A DNA stretch of 64,000 bases from Pelobates cultripes (taxonomy: Eukaryota > Chordata > Amphibia > Anura > Pelobatidae): contig OW240912.1 in assembly GCA_933207985.1 (NCBI GenBank), positions 364,841,568 to 364,905,567 on the forward strand. Direction: 5' to 3'. Each line of letters begins with the position of its first letter. Position 1 is the first letter of the stretch. Made by a program: the position numbers and the translations under genes. The notes below the pieces were generated by a model that searched no databases, was not told where the DNA came from, and worked only from the letters and a program-made list of their open reading frames with translations. Shown piece after piece: positions 21,975-33,660 of the stretch.

Positions 21975-22966
21975 ATGCATCTTCTCTTGTGTTTCTCTTA
22001 ACTTCCCTATGAATTTCTTGCCCCTTTTTGTGTTTCTATGTTACTTTGATTTTTTTTAACCTTGTTTAGTGTATCTTGTCTCCAATTTTCTCCTTTGTGT
22101 CTCTTACAGCCACCATTGTAATTCTCTTTTAGCTCCCATTGTGTCTTTTTACCCTTTTCCAGTCTCTGTGTCCCTCTTTCTATTCTCCAAGCCACTCTGT
22201 GTCTCTTTTCCCCCCAGCTTTGCCCCCCACAAACCTTGTGTGTCACTTTGTTCCCCTTACCTTCTGTATGTCTCTCTGTCCCCCCCAACAAACCTCCCCT
22301 CTGTCTCTCTCTTCCCCCTCTTTCTCCCCCTCCCCCTGTGTCTCTCTCTTCGCCCTATGTCTCTTTGTCCCCCTCCCCCTGTGCCTCTCTCTTACTCCTC
22401 TGTCTCTTTGTCCCCCTTCCCCCTGTGTCTATGTCTACCCTTCACCACCCCCTGATGCTGACCTTGTCGTCTGACAGTCTGTCAGACAGCACAGGAGGAC
22501 TGAGGGAGGGGGCAGAGCTCACTATCATGCTTCCTTAGCGGTTCCCATAATTCCCAGCACAGCCACATCTTAGAGTAATCACTACTCTGTGATGTGGCTG
22601 TGCTGGGAATTGTGGGAACCACGAGGGAGCATGATAGTCTGCTCTGCCCCCTCCCTCAGTCCTCTTGTGCTGACAGCTGTACTGCTGTCCTTATCAGTGA
22701 GTGCCGCCGGACCAGATAAGTGGCCACCCGGCCCGGCGTCACCACCACCATACACTACATGAGATGGGGCTGCCAGCTGTAAGGTAACTATCTAACGCGG
22801 CCGGCCTCCAGCCCACTCAGAAGTGTGCCATCCGGCAGCACCTACATGCGGCGGCCACGATATTATTGAAAACGGCCGCAGGGCTCTCTCTTAGCGTTGT
22901 GCAGCCCCCAGGTGCTGCAGCCCACCAGGAAATTTTCCGGTATCCCGGTGTACCAGTTTGGCCCTG
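21975..22966. mobile_element. hAT-like non-autonomous element with minisatellite and palindrome (left end uncertain)
   Basis: A CT-rich tandem array (about 22139-22440, variants of tgtctctttgtcccccctcc) is followed by a 184-bp palindrome. The right terminal block runs from cccaccaggaaa to ttggccctg at 22966 and matches the end at 31468-31513 over 46 bp with few differences. The left end was not found. hAT affinity is inferred from the CAGGGC-type terminus. Confidence 0.55.
22488..22671. repeat. 184-bp palindrome
   Basis: The arms agcacaggaggactgaggga and its complement tccctcagtcctcttgtgct continue inwards through tcccagcacagccacatc / gatgtggctgtgctggga, with small mismatches. Confidence 0.9.
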
Positions 22967-23302
22967 GGAGGGGGCAGTCTATTAGAGTGGAGGGAGGGGT
23001 GCAGTGTATCAGATTTGTGGGCAATGTATTGGATTTGTGGGCTGTGTATTAGAATGGGGGAGGGGGCCGTGTATTGGATTTGTGGGCAGTGTATTAGAAT
23101 AAGGGGAGAGGGCAGTGTATTAGATTTGGTCTGCATGGAGACGATGAACGCTCCCTATGGAGATGGTGATTGGCCGCGCAGCTTTTTTCCACACATGCAC
23201 AATAGCCTCCCAATGCTTTCCTATGGCAAGTTTGATGATCTCAGCCAAAGTGAAGAACACAAATTTGCTCTTTTGTTTACTTTGAAGCTCTACAAGTGTG
23301 AG

Positions 23303-23836
23303 CAGGGCCGGACTGGGAAAAAAATTCGGCCTGGACATTTTTTAATCACAGTGGCCCACTAAGAAGGGGGCGGGGCAGAGAAGGTGTGTTTTGTAATCAC
23401 CAATGACAAGCACTCCCCCTCTCAAAGTGAGCATGTTGGTTCAATGCTCTTCCAGGGCAGACCATGCGCAGAGCTCTGCTGAAGAGCTCTAGCATGAGAA
23501 AAAGGCCCTGTATTTGTTCTGCACAGTGCAAGCAAATTTAATAACATGCTTGCACTGTGTTTCCTTGCATCTTGTCTTTGGTGTCTCTATAAATGGGATA
23601 CCAAGAGACAAAAGAGCAGGGAAAGAGTATTGTGCATGTGTTTGGAGCCTGCTTGTAGGTTTGCGTGTGTAGAGTGAGCTGATTGTGGTGTGGTATTGTG
23701 TAATAAGGTCGGTTTTAGTCGTGTTGTGTTTGTGGTGTAATGTAATGCATGTGTGACTAGGGGCTGTAGAGAGTGTGTGTACAGGGGATGCAGTATTTGT
23801 GTGAGGGGTGCAGTGTTTGTGTGAGGGGTACTGTAG

Positions 23837-23868
<32 letters not shown>

Positions 23869-24150
23869 TGGAAGTATTGTGTGTGTATGGCGCAGTGTGT
23901 TGGGGGGGCTCTGTGTTTATGTGTGATGGGTGCAGTATGTGTGTATGTGAGGAGTGCAGTGTGTGTGTGTGTGAGGGGTGCAGTATGTGAGTGTGTGAGG
24001 GGTAAAGTGTGTGTGTGTATGGTAAAGTGTGTGTGAGAGAGGGGTGCAGTGTGTGAGGGTGCTGTGTATGTGAGGGTGCTGTAAGTGTGTAGGTAATACT
24101 ACGTGTATATGAGAGGGAGCTGTGTGTGGGAGCTGTGTGTGTGGGAGCTG
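23303..24150. mobile_element. Left end of a CAGGGCCGGACTGG-type element plus GT-rich arrays
   Basis: CAGGGCCGGACTGGGA at 23303 is the inverted form of the terminus seen at 22966 and 31513. It is followed by about 450 bp of unique sequence, a (TA)n run at 23837-23865, and GT-rich tandem sequence (gtgtgtgaggggtgcagt) to about 24150. The right terminus was not found. Confidence 0.5.
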
Positions 24151-26594
24151 TGCCTACTCTCTTTTATCTAACATCACAATAAGTGATCTATTATAATACC
24201 TTTTAACGAGCATGCCCACTGCACGGAATCTAATATATATTGCCCAGCGCATTTCTACCTGCTTATGATTTCACATATACTGTTCATACTTTGCCTAGGA
24301 AGGGACAGATGTGTACTCTTTGAATTCTCAGCAGTTTATTAGTCATTTTTCTGTCCTCTAGATAGCCATAAAAATGTACAGTATTTCAGGCACGTTTCTA
24401 CTTAAAGACTCCTGCATAATGTTCTTTCTAATGCTGATGTGGTTTTTACATGCACATGTTAAACTCAATGCACAAAAAAACCCAAAAAACAGAAGCAGCA
24501 CTTATCACTCTGTAATACATGTGAACGTATGCAATATGACTTGGTGTCCAGTGGCATTGCTAAGAGGGGGCTTTGCGGACTGAAGCCCCCTATGTGCAAG
24601 TCTTTAGCTCTGGATCTCTACAGGTGTTGAAGGGGCAGTAGAATGCTAGTTTTTCAAATAAATAAATCCCTATACTAGTGTTGTATTTATTTATTTATTT
24701 GAAAAACTAGCATTCTGTCTGGCGGCACTATGAACATTCTGACATGCTTCTTCAGTAGGTGAGTCCAACAACTTTCTAGGTCTCTGTGGGTGTCTGTCAT
24801 CAGTGATGTAAGTTGTGTCATTGGTGATGCCCCCTGAAAGACCTCTTCGCCTGGATTCCATACCTCTCAATGTTGGGAGGTAAGGGGATGAACTCCCCAT
24901 GATGACAATCAGGAGGCGTGCCTACCAGAGAGACTCCACTTTATCCATTCTTTACAACTTACGTAGCCTGGCTAGGAAGGATTGCACTGAATACAACTGA
25001 ATACAATGCAGCATGTTTTTGTTTCTGGCTAATTGTTTTTAACTTGCATAGTTAGATGAGGATATATGGCTGCTAGGGAGGAGCAATAGAACAGAAGTCG
25101 TTTTGCTTTGGTCTCAAGCCACAGGTATATCCGGACATGGAATGTGATTGTATAAATGTATAGATTAAAGGGTATATCACTATACCTTATTTGGCTTTAC
25201 TGCAACATTGATGAAATGCTGTCTTGTGCGTATTTACCTACACAGACACCAAAACATTTTAGCAAATTGATTAATATTATCTCTATATGCATTTTAAATT
25301 ACTTTAAGTATGGTATTGATACTTTAAGGGTTACTCTGCTTTCAGTAGTGGTCATGATGGTAGGATTCTGTATGTGCAGTGTTTCTGCATGTGGGTGACA
25401 TGTAATGAGCTCCTCTTTTGCAGGCAGCGCCATCATTTAAGTCCCTGCCTATCCATACACGCCGTTTCTTTTCTTTTTCCCTGTTCACTCACTTCCTATA
25501 CTAACTCAAAGAGCGCGCATGCCCTGCGAGCCAGTTAAACGGTCCAATCACATGTTTCTCTATGAGAAGCATTTAACTGGACCTCGCAGCGGCTCCAGTA
25601 ATGTCAGACGGGGAGTGGACAGCCGTGCCTGGAGCTTCACTTTATTTGTTATTTTACAGTCTGTGGTTGGATACCTACAGAATCCTAGAATTATGCCCAA
25701 TAGAGTATGCTCCTCCTTTTTTGCATAAAAAAAAATAAACTAAGGCAGACAAGGGCTGGAGTAACTCTTGAAGCTTGGTGTAAGCATGTATGTATCTGTA
25801 TTAAAACATAAAGGACCATTGGGAGATATATCCTAGAATGCTGTGCACCCCTCTGGTTAATTTAAAGGTATTCAGGAAACCCGCCCAGAATAGGTATCAG
25901 CACTGTGGGCCGAGAAAAGATTGAAGTGATATCCTTTGATGCCGATATCTTTAAAGATCTATATTTCTGACTACAATTCTGATAGCACAATTTCTAGATA
26001 AGCTGCAATTCTTTCCAATTCAGCACCAAGCTGTTTTACATGTGACAGCTGAATCGCTGCCCTATAAAGTGATGGAGGAGCGGACGCCCATCCATTGCAG
26101 AAAGGGGGGTTTCATGGTATTATAGGTTGGTATTGATATTTGTAGTAAACTAGCCCAGAGAAACAATAGAAAAATAAATGTTTGGTTTTCTTTACATTAA
26201 AAATGACGTGCAAATACTGTGCGATACACTCTTGCATGCATTAGCTGGTTTGCGGCCTTCCTATTGGTGAGTGACGTTAATATTACTTTTATTTTATTGA
26301 ATTTGTAATAATTTACTACTACTCTGTATTCTGCTGCTTTAGATTTAGTCCACATGTAACATTGGCCTTTGATATTGGAGGAAGAGGATAATTTAAAGTA
26401 TACTGTAGGTATTTTTCACTGTACACATGGGCTAAGTGCTTTGTCTGCGCCCCTTTTTTGTGTGTTTTTAGTTTACGCTTTAATCTTTTGGGAGAAATAC
26501 TGCGGTGGCTACTTTTTTGCACTACAGTATTTAGTTTTTTTTGTTTGTTTTTTTTTAGATATTTTGTCCCAATCATTGCATTGAGTGATATCTA
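24151..26594. other. Spacer, one short hairpin, no gene recognised
   Basis: It includes a short perfect-stem hairpin at 24640-24716 (agaatgctagtttttcaaat with its complement). The rest, including open frames at 25156 and 25519, shows no recognised similarity. Confidence 0.45.
24640..24716. repeat. Short hairpin, about 28-bp stem
   Basis: agaatgctagtttttcaaat at the left pairs with atttgaaaaactagcattct at the right, with AATA-rich inner stems. It is probably a tiny MITE remnant. Confidence 0.75.
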
Positions 26595-26635
26595 TCTGTC
26601 TGTCTGTCTGTCTGTCTGATCTATCTTGTCTATCT
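26595..26635. repeat. (TCTG)n/(TATC)n microsatellite
   Basis: tatctgtctgtctgtctgtc followed by tatc repeats. Confidence 0.95.
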
Positions 26636-27534
26636 ATCATGAACTGTAGCAATATCCTTTTATATTACTAGCGATTGCATGCACATGCACATAAATATTA
26701 AAAATTTCAATAAACTAAATAGAAAATGGTTTCCAGATTGCAACTTATTGTATCGATTTAAGAGAAATGTAATTTTCCCCCCAGCTGTATTTTGTTATAC
26801 TGAATACTGAGCGCTGTTCAACTGCCAAACACGTGGATAGTTTTCTGCTATACATGCAAATATTTCTGGATTAACAACATTTGCCTGTGTTGCTTGTTTA
26901 TAGGTGATACTGTCTCCGAGCCGTGACTTACAATCTACAAGTTCAACAGAACTCCCAATTCTGCAAATGAAAATGGAAAAGAGCCTGAAAGCCACCTTAA
27001 GTAACCAGCGCGCGGGACAATCGGCTATTGTACTTCATTTCCATTGTCATCTAACCCTTCTGAACTGCATGTGATTTATGTGACAGAAACGTTAAAACTG
27101 CCAACAAAACTTCACAAAAGTGTTTTTCATTTTTTTTCCCCGCAACTCCTATGAATTTGGCAGGAAGAGCTGATGAAAATATTGCTTTAGATGAGAATGT
27201 GTGAACAATAGGACATATAACAGCGTAATATGTGGTTAGGGGCCAATGGGAGGTTAAAGGTTCACCAATCCTGGATTACATCCATCCATGCATAATATTT
27301 CTTAACTGTTCTTCTCTTTTAACATAAATATATAGACGAGATACAAGTAAAGGTCACGGTGCTTGTTGAAAAAGGACATGCTGCTTATAGATAAATGATG
27401 TGAGTACGGGCCAAAACCTGTAGGGTAACTCTCCACACAGATCTAGATACATTAATCACAAACTCATTTTTAACACTTGCACGTTGTTCTATATTCGTGC
27501 ACAATGAAAATAAATAGGTTTGTCAGAATCAAGG
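26636..27534. other. AT-rich spacer, nothing recognised
   Basis: No supported features. Confidence 0.45.
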
Positions 27535-27843
27535 TTATGTAATTCTCTGCCTGAAGAGGTGGTTTTATCAGAGTCCATACACATGTTTAAACAGCAATTG
27601 GATAAATACTTCCAAAAACATAACATACAGGGATATAATTTCTAATTAGTGGTGTAATAGCTGCTTGATCCAAGGATAAATCTGACTGCTATTTTGGGGT
27701 CAAGAAGGATTTTTTTCCTAGTTTGTTGCAAAATTGGAAGCGCTTCAGACTAGGTTTTTTGCCTTCTTTTGGATCAACAGCAAAAACATATGTGAGGAAG
27801 GCTGAACTTGATGGACGCAAGTCCCCTTTCAGCTATGTAACTA
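27535..27843 (+). repeat. Interspersed repeat, possible LINE 3' end
   Basis: It reads gaagaggtggttttatcaga, then aaacagcaattggataaata, then gctgaacttgatggacgcaa near its end. A copy on the opposite strand lies at 50390-50790 and shares aggaaggctgaacttgatgg and gggtcaagaaggattttt wording. Two diverged copies show it is a dispersed family; its class is not certain. Confidence 0.6.
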
Positions 27844-28169
27844 CACTGAACAAAATTATAAACGCAACACCTTTGTTTTTGCCCCAATTTTTCTTGAGCT
27901 GAACTCAAAGATCTAAGACTTTTTCTATGTACACAAAAGGCCTATTTCTCTCAAATATTGTTCACAAATCTGTCTAAATCTGTGTTGGTGAGCACTTCTC
28001 CTTTTCCGAGATAATCAATCCACAGGTATGCCTTAGGCCAGTTATGGCGAACCTTTTTGAGCCCGAGTGCCCAAATTGCAATACACGTCAACTTTTTTTC
28101 CTCAAGGCAATTAAACCTGAATACTTAGGTTTACGTTTAGAATAAAACAACTCATACAGTTGTCCGAAC

Positions 28170-28620
28170 TAATTCTCCTCTTCTCTCTCCCCAGCATCTT
28201 CCCTTCTCTACCCACAGCATATCCTCCTCTCCCCCCAGCATCTTCTCCTCTCCCCTTCTTCCCCCAGCATCTCCTTCTCCGCTCCCCAGATTCTCCTCCT
28301 CCCCCCCAGATTCTCCTCCTCCTCTCCCCCAGATTCCTCTCCCCTTCTCTCCAATCCTTCCCCAGAATCTCCTCCTCTTCTCCACCAGATTCTCCTCTTC
28401 CTCTCCCCCAGATTCTCCTCTTCCTTTCTCCCAGATTCTCCTCTTCCTCTCCCCTTCTCCCCCCAGCATCTCCTCTTTTCTCCCTGCAGCATCTCCTCTT
28501 CTCTCCCCGCAGCATCTTCCCCTCACTACCGCAGCATGTCACCCTTCCCCCAGTATATTCCCCTTCTTTCCCTGCAGCATCTTCCCCTCACTACCCCAGC
28601 ATATCCCCCTCTCCCTACCA
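28170..28620. repeat. CT-rich minisatellite
   Basis: Tandem variants of agattctcctcttcctctcc and agcatctcctcttctctccc. Confidence 0.9.
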
Positions 28621-28709
28621 GCACATAAATAATGTTTAATTTTTTGGTGCAGGTGGCTACCTGGTGGATCTGATTCCTTCCCGCTGCTGTGAGGGGGTGT
28701 GGGCACGAG

Positions 28710-28875
28710 GGAGCACTGACTTAAGTGCTGTTCCAGCACTGCTCCCTCCGCTGATGCCGCCGGGAAACAGGAAATTACGTCAATCAGGCGGTGGTGCCTG
28801 ATTGACGTAATTTCCTGTCTCCCGGCAGCATCAGCGGAGGGAGCAGTGCTGGAACAGCACGTAAGTCAGTGCTCC
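28710..28875. repeat. 166-bp palindrome with TTACGTCAAT arms
   Basis: The arms run ggagcactgacttaagtgct to its near complement ending agtcagtgctcc. The inner stem is aggaaattacgtcaatcagg with a perfect complement, around a short ggtg-type loop. It shares gctccctc..cgctgatgccg wording with the palindrome at 1751-1915. Confidence 0.9.
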
Positions 28876-29044
28876 TTTGCAGCCTTCCATCCCTTCCACA
28901 CACCAGTGCCACTTTAACAACATTATGGGCCCCCGGGCAAAGCAGTGCACTGGGGCCCTGCCTACACACAACTCACAGGAATAAAAATTTAAATTATAGA
29001 TAAAATTAGGCTTACATTTATTAGTATCTCCAACAAATGCAATA

Positions 29045-29680
29045 CATACATAAAATACATACACACAGACTGCTGATTACATTCACACACAGACTGCTGA
29101 ATACATACACACCGACACACACACAGACTGCTGAATACATACACACCGACACGCACACAGTCCGCTGCATACATGCACACACAAACATACACACAGACTA
29201 CTGAATACGTACACACAGTCCGCTAAATACACACACACAGACTGCTGAATACATAAAGCACGCTGAATACACACACTGCTGAATACACAGAGAGACTGTT
29301 GAATATACACACACACACACAGACAGAATGCTGAGTACACACAGCCAGACTGCTGAATACATACACACAGTCTGCTGAATACATACACACACACATACTG
29401 CATTGAGGGGTGCAGTGTATGTGTTTGTGTGTACGGGTGCGGAGTGTGTGTGGAGTGCTGTGTGTGTGTGGAGTCCTGTGTGTCTCTGAGGGGTGCTGTG
29501 TGTGTGTGGTGCTGTGCATGGGGGGGTGCTGTGTGTGTGTTGGGGGTGCTGTGGGGGGGGTGGGCTGTGTATAGGGGGGTGCTCTGTGTATTGGGGGGTG
29601 GGGGTGCGGAGGGTGCTATGTATGGGGCGAGGGTGCTGTGTGTGTGTGGGGTGGGTGCTGCTGCAAATATATATAATAAA
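29045..29680. repeat. CA-rich then GT-rich tandem arrays
   Basis: Units like cacacagactgctgaataca run from 29045 to about 29400 and switch to GT-rich units (gggtgctgtgtgtgtg) to about 29680. Apparent open frames are low complexity. Confidence 0.9.
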
Positions 29681-29780
29681 TATATAATAATAATACCTTA
29701 CCTTTTGTGAAGTAGGGGGCCACAGAAATCCCTGGTGGTCCGGTGGTGGTAGGAGGTAGGAGGTCGGAGGGACAGGTCCT

Positions 29781-29876
29781 GCAGCTCTCCTCCCGCGCGA
29801 TGCTGTGTGGAGCGTTGCCATGGTTACGCGTGGCAACGCTCCACACAGATTGCTCGCGGGAGGACAGGAGAGCTGC
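29781..29876. repeat. 96-bp palindrome
   Basis: gcagctctcctcccgcgcga pairs with tcgcgggaggacaggagagc. The inner stem gtgtggagcgttgcca / tggcaacgctccacac surrounds a 10-nt loop. Confidence 0.9.
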
Positions 29877-30539
29877 TTCCTAGAGCCCTCCCCCCTGTTC
29901 TCCCGACACAGAAGCAGAGTAGGCGCCTGCCATTTTGGGGAGGCAGGTGCAAACTCTGCATTGATGGTGACCGGTGTTCTATCAAATAGGGGATTTTCAC
30001 CGGTAGGTAAATTTGATAGAACACTGGCGACCTATGGCCGCGTGCCCACAGAGAGGGCCCGGCGTGCCACCTGTGGCACGCGTGCCATAGGTTCGCCATC
30101 ACTGCCTTAGGCTGACCACAATAAAAGGCCACTCTAAAATGTGCAGTTTTACTGTATTGTCCGGAGGGGGGTCTGAAAACCAATCCGTATCTGGTGTGAC
30201 CACTATTTGCCTCACGCAGTGCAACACATCTCCTTCGTATAGAGTTGATCGGGTTGTTGATTGTGGCCTGTGGAATGTTGGTCCGCTCCTCTTCAATGGC
30301 TGTGCGAAGTTGCTGGATATTGGCAGGACCTGGAACTCGTTTACTCCAAACCAGAGCATCCCAAACATGCTCAATGGGTGACATGTCCGTTGAGTATGCT
30401 GGCCATGCAAGAACTGGGTTGTTTTCAGCATCCAGGAAGTGTGTACAGTTCCTTGCAACATGGGGCCATGCATCATCATGCTGGAACATGAGGTGTTGGT
30501 CGTGGATGAATGGCACAACAACATGTATCTCAGTAGCCC

Positions 30540-31513
30540 CCCATGTGTCCCATTTCCCCCCCCCCCAGCCCTCCATGTGTCTCTATACCCCCTCCATGCA
30601 ACCCACTAGCCACCTCCCAGTCCTGTATGTCTTATTAGCCCTCCTATGTGTCTCACTAGCATCCTCACATGTGTCCCATGAGCCCCGCCATGTGTCCCAT
30701 TAGCACCCAGCCCTCCATTTGTCCTATTAGCCTTCTCTCCCAGCCCACCATGTGTCACACTAGCGCCCCCTCCCAGCCCTTCATGTGTCCCTATAGCCCT
30801 CCATTTGTCCCTATAGCCCCCAACCCCACAAGTATCATAATATCCCCCTCCCCTGCCCCCCCATGTGTCCCTGTAGCCCCCTGCTCCATCTGTCCCATTA
30901 TAGCCCCCTCCCTAACCCCCATGTATCCCTATAGCCCCCTAGTGTCCCATTATAGTGCCTTCCCCAGCCCCCCATGTGTCACTATAGTCCCCGAGACCCC
31001 ATGTGTCCCATTATAGCTCACTCCCCAGCCCCCAGGCCCCATGTTTCCCATTATAGCCCTCCCCAGCCCCCAGACCCCATATGTCCCATTATAGCCCCCC
31101 TCCCCAGTCCCCATGTGTCTCTATAGCCCGTGAGACCCAATGTGTCCCATTAGAGCCCCCTCCCCAGCCCCCATGTGTCCCATTATAGCCCCCCCTCTCC
31201 CTGTACTTTGCTGTAGCGTGGCCGAGCAGGCAGACCGCGGTAGAAGAGTTTCTGTTCCCCTACCCGGTCTGACAGGAAGTAGTCATGTGCTCTCTGTGAG
31301 CACTTCCTGTCAGACGAGGTAGGGGAACAGAATCTCCTCTACCGTGGTCTGCCTGTTCGGCTGCGTTATACTCTGTGTCCCCTCCTGCGGTTACTGTGTA
31401 ATTCCGCCATGCGACCCACGGGCCAGTGCGCACTAGGAGGCCACATACCGGCCCGATAGTATACCGGCCCACCAGGAAATTTCCCGGTATCCCAGTGGAC
31501 CAGTCCAGCCCTG
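30540..31513. mobile_element. Minisatellite/palindrome element with CAGGGC-type end
   Basis: About 650 bp of tandem units of roughly 33 bp (ccatgtgtcccattatagcc, ccctccccag) is followed by a 141-bp palindrome. The terminal block cccaccaggaaatttcccgg ... ccagccctg is shared with 22921-22966. The left boundary is abrupt and no target duplication is visible, so the left end is probably deleted together with the middle of the host transposase. Confidence 0.65.
31221..31361. repeat. 141-bp palindrome
   Basis: gccgagcaggcagaccgcgg pairs with ccgtggtctgcctgttcggc. The inner arms ttcccctacc..gtctgacaggaagt / acttcctgtcagac..ggtaggggaa are nearly perfect. Confidence 0.9.
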
Positions 31514-32076
31514 CGGTTTATGGTAGAGAAATGAACATACAATTCACGGGCAACAGCTCTGGTGGACATTCCTGCAGTCAGCATGCCAATTGCACACTCC
31601 CTCAAAACTTGCGACATCTGTAGCATTATGCTGTGTGATAAAACTGTACATTTTAGAGTGGCCTTTTATTGTGGCCAGCCTAAGGCACACCTGTGCAATA
31701 ATCATGCTGTCTAATCAGCATCTTGATATGCCATACCTGTGAGGTGGATAGATTATCTCGGCAAAGGAGACGTGCTCACAAACACAGATTTAGACAGATT
31801 TGTGAACAATATTTGAGAGAAATAGGCCTTTTGTGCACATAGAAAAGTATTAGATCAGCTCATGAAAAATGGGGGCAAAAACAAAAGTGTTGCGTTTAGA
31901 ATTAAAAACTCATCTGGGGGGTGGGGGGGGGAAACATTTCAGGTGATTCGGGTTTCATCCATGTTGCGTTACAGTTTGTATGGATTTCATCCATATGGTA
32001 GTTTTGGGAAAAAATGATTCTGAAGAACCAAAATGGCTCAAAAATTGGCTAATTAGTGCACATAATGATATATATA

Positions 32077-33660
32077 CACTGCTCAAAAAAATAAAGGGAA
32101 CACTTAAACAACACAATGTAACTCAAAGTCAATCACACTTCTGTGAAATCAAACTGTCCACTTAGGAAGCAACACTGAGTGACAATCAATTTCACATGCT
32201 GTTGTGCAAATGGAATAGACAACAGGTGGAAATTATAGGCAATTAGCAAGACACCCCCAATAAAGGAGTGGTTCTGCAGGTGATGACCATAAACCACTTC
32301 TCAGTTCCTATGCTTCCTTGCTGATATTTTGGTCACTTTCAAATGCTGGCGGTGCTTTCATTTTAGTGGTATCATGAGACGGAGTCTACAACCCACACGA
32401 GTGGCTCAGGTAGTGCAGCTCATCTAGGATGGCACATCAATGCGAGCTGTGGCAAGAAGGTTTGCTGTGTCTGTCAGTGTAGTGTCCAGAGCATGGAGGC
32501 GCTACCAGGAGACAGGCCAGTACATCAGGAGACGTGGAGAAGGCCGTAGGAGGGCAACAACCCAGCAGCAGGGCCGCTACCTCAGCCTTTGTGCAAGGAG
32601 GAACAGGAGGAGCACTGCCAGAGCCCTGCAAAATGACCTCCAGCAGGCCACAAATATGCATGTGTCTGCTCAAACGGTCAGAAACAGACTCCATGAGGGT
32701 GGTATAAGGGCCCGACGTCCACAGGTGGGGGATGTGCTTACAGCCCAACACCGTGCAGGACGTTTGGCATTTGCCAGAGAACACCAAGATTGGCAAATTC
32801 GCCACTGGCACCCTGTGCTCTTCACAGATGAAAGCAGGTTCACATTGAGCACATGTGACAGACGTGACATAGTCTGGAGATGCTGTGGAGAACGTTTTGC
32901 GCTGCCTGCAACATCCTCCAGCATGACCGGTTTGGCAGTGGGTCAGTAATGGTGTGGGGTGGCATTTCTTTGGGGGGCCGCACAGCCCTCCATGTGCTCG
33001 CCAGAGGTAGCCTGGCTGCCATTAGGTATCGAGATGAGATCCTCCGACCCCTTGTGAGACCATATGCTAGTGCGGTTGGCCCTGGGTTCCTCCTAATGCA
33101 AGACAATGCTAGACCTCATGTGGCTGGAGTGTGTCAGCAGTTCCTGCAAGATGAAGGCATTGATGCTATGGACTAGCCTGCCCGTTCCCCAGACCTGAAT
33201 CCAATTGAGCACATCTGGGACATCATGTCTCGCTCCATCTACCAAACCAACGTCACGTTGCACCACAGACTGGAGTTGGCAGATGCTTTAGTCCAGGTCT
33301 GGGACGAGATCCCTCAGGAGACCATCCGCCACCTCATCAGGAGCATGCACAGGCGTTGTAGGGAGGTCATACAGGCACGTGGAGGCCACACACACTAGTG
33401 AGCCTCATTTTGACTTGCTTTAGGGACATTACATCAAAGTTGGATCAGCCTGTAGTGTGGTTTTCCACTTTAATTTTGAGTGTGACTCTAAATCCAGACC
33501 TCCATGTGTTGAAAAATTTGATTTCCATTTTTTAATTTTTGTGTGATTTTGTTTTCAGCACATTCAACTATGTAAAGAACAAAGTATTTCAGAAGAATAT
33601 TTAATTCATTCAGATCTAGGATGTGTTATTTTTGTGTTCCCTTAAATTTTTTGAGCAGTG
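32077..33660 (+). mobile_element. Tc1-like transposon (DD34E), full length but dead
   Basis: This 1584-bp element begins CACTGCTCAAAAAAATAAAG and ends with the inverted terminus ttttttgagcagtg. It is flanked by TA (32075-32076 and 33661-33662). It contains a transposase pseudogene on the same strand. Confidence 0.95.
32374..33398 (+). pseudogene. Tc1 transposase pseudogene
   Basis: About 341 codons from ATG at 32374 ([17 protein letters not shown]) to TAG at 33396. HTH sequence [20 protein letters not shown] is present. Catalytic residues remain recognisable: D in LFTDESRF, D in LMQDNARPH and E in DLNPIEHIW, with 34 residues between the last two. Three breaks are visible: a TAG in place of a glutamine codon at 32425-32427, a frameshift at about 32890-32905, and a TAG in place of a tryptophan codon at 33174-33176. 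Confidence 0.93.

Larger units (their letters stand above)
28039..30104. mobile_element. Non-autonomous hAT element, perfect 8-bp target duplication
   Basis: The left end CAGTTATGGCGAACCTTTTT and right end aggttcgccatcactg are inverted repeats. The 8-bp duplication ccttaggc at 28031-28038 and 30105-30112 is perfect. The interior holds a CT-rich minisatellite, a 166-bp palindrome, a CA/GT-rich array and a second 96-bp palindrome, with no transposase. The frames seen across it are tandem-repeat artefacts. Confidence 0.92.
30187..31626 (-). pseudogene. Broken Tc1 transposase (DD34E), middle lost
   Basis: The N-terminal part (31626 down to 31514) reads LRECAIGMLTAGMSTRAVAR and ends at an insertion. 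The C-terminal part (30539 down to 30187) carries the second catalytic D (QHDDA) and the E (MSPIEHVWDAL) with 34 residues between, ending HTRY. The usual stop after HTRY has become GGA, so the frame runs on into the neighbouring hAT. The first catalytic D and about 170 residues are missing, replaced by the 30540-31513 element. It is non-functional. Confidence 0.85.
27844..31899 (-). mobile_element. Dead Tc1-like (DD34E) transposon split by two later insertions
   Basis: The left terminus CACTGAACAAAATTATAAAC follows TA at 27842-27843. The right terminus (gtgttgcgttta) is decayed near 31899. Tc1 sequence occupies 27844-28038, 30113-30539 and 31514-31899. The inserts are a hAT-like element (28039-30104) and a minisatellite/palindrome element (30540-31513). 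Matching subterminal inverted blocks such as aggcctatttctctcaaata occur at both ends. Confidence 0.9.

Noticed and set aside
22007..22538. Overlapping open frames on both strands, rich in Pro/Leu/Ser
   Set aside because: CT-rich tandem array inside a hAT-like element.
24640..24716. Possible microRNA precursor hairpin
   Set aside because: The stem is near-perfect through simple AATA repeats and resembles a MITE more than a Drosha substrate; no known seed.
28111..29846. Multiple overlapping 90-210 codon frames
   Set aside because: They lie in the minisatellites and palindromes of the 28039-30104 hAT element and have no domain similarity.
29824..30576. A single 250-residue - strand frame
   Set aside because: It is Tc1 transposase sequence that runs through a lost stop into the neighbouring hAT element, not one gene.
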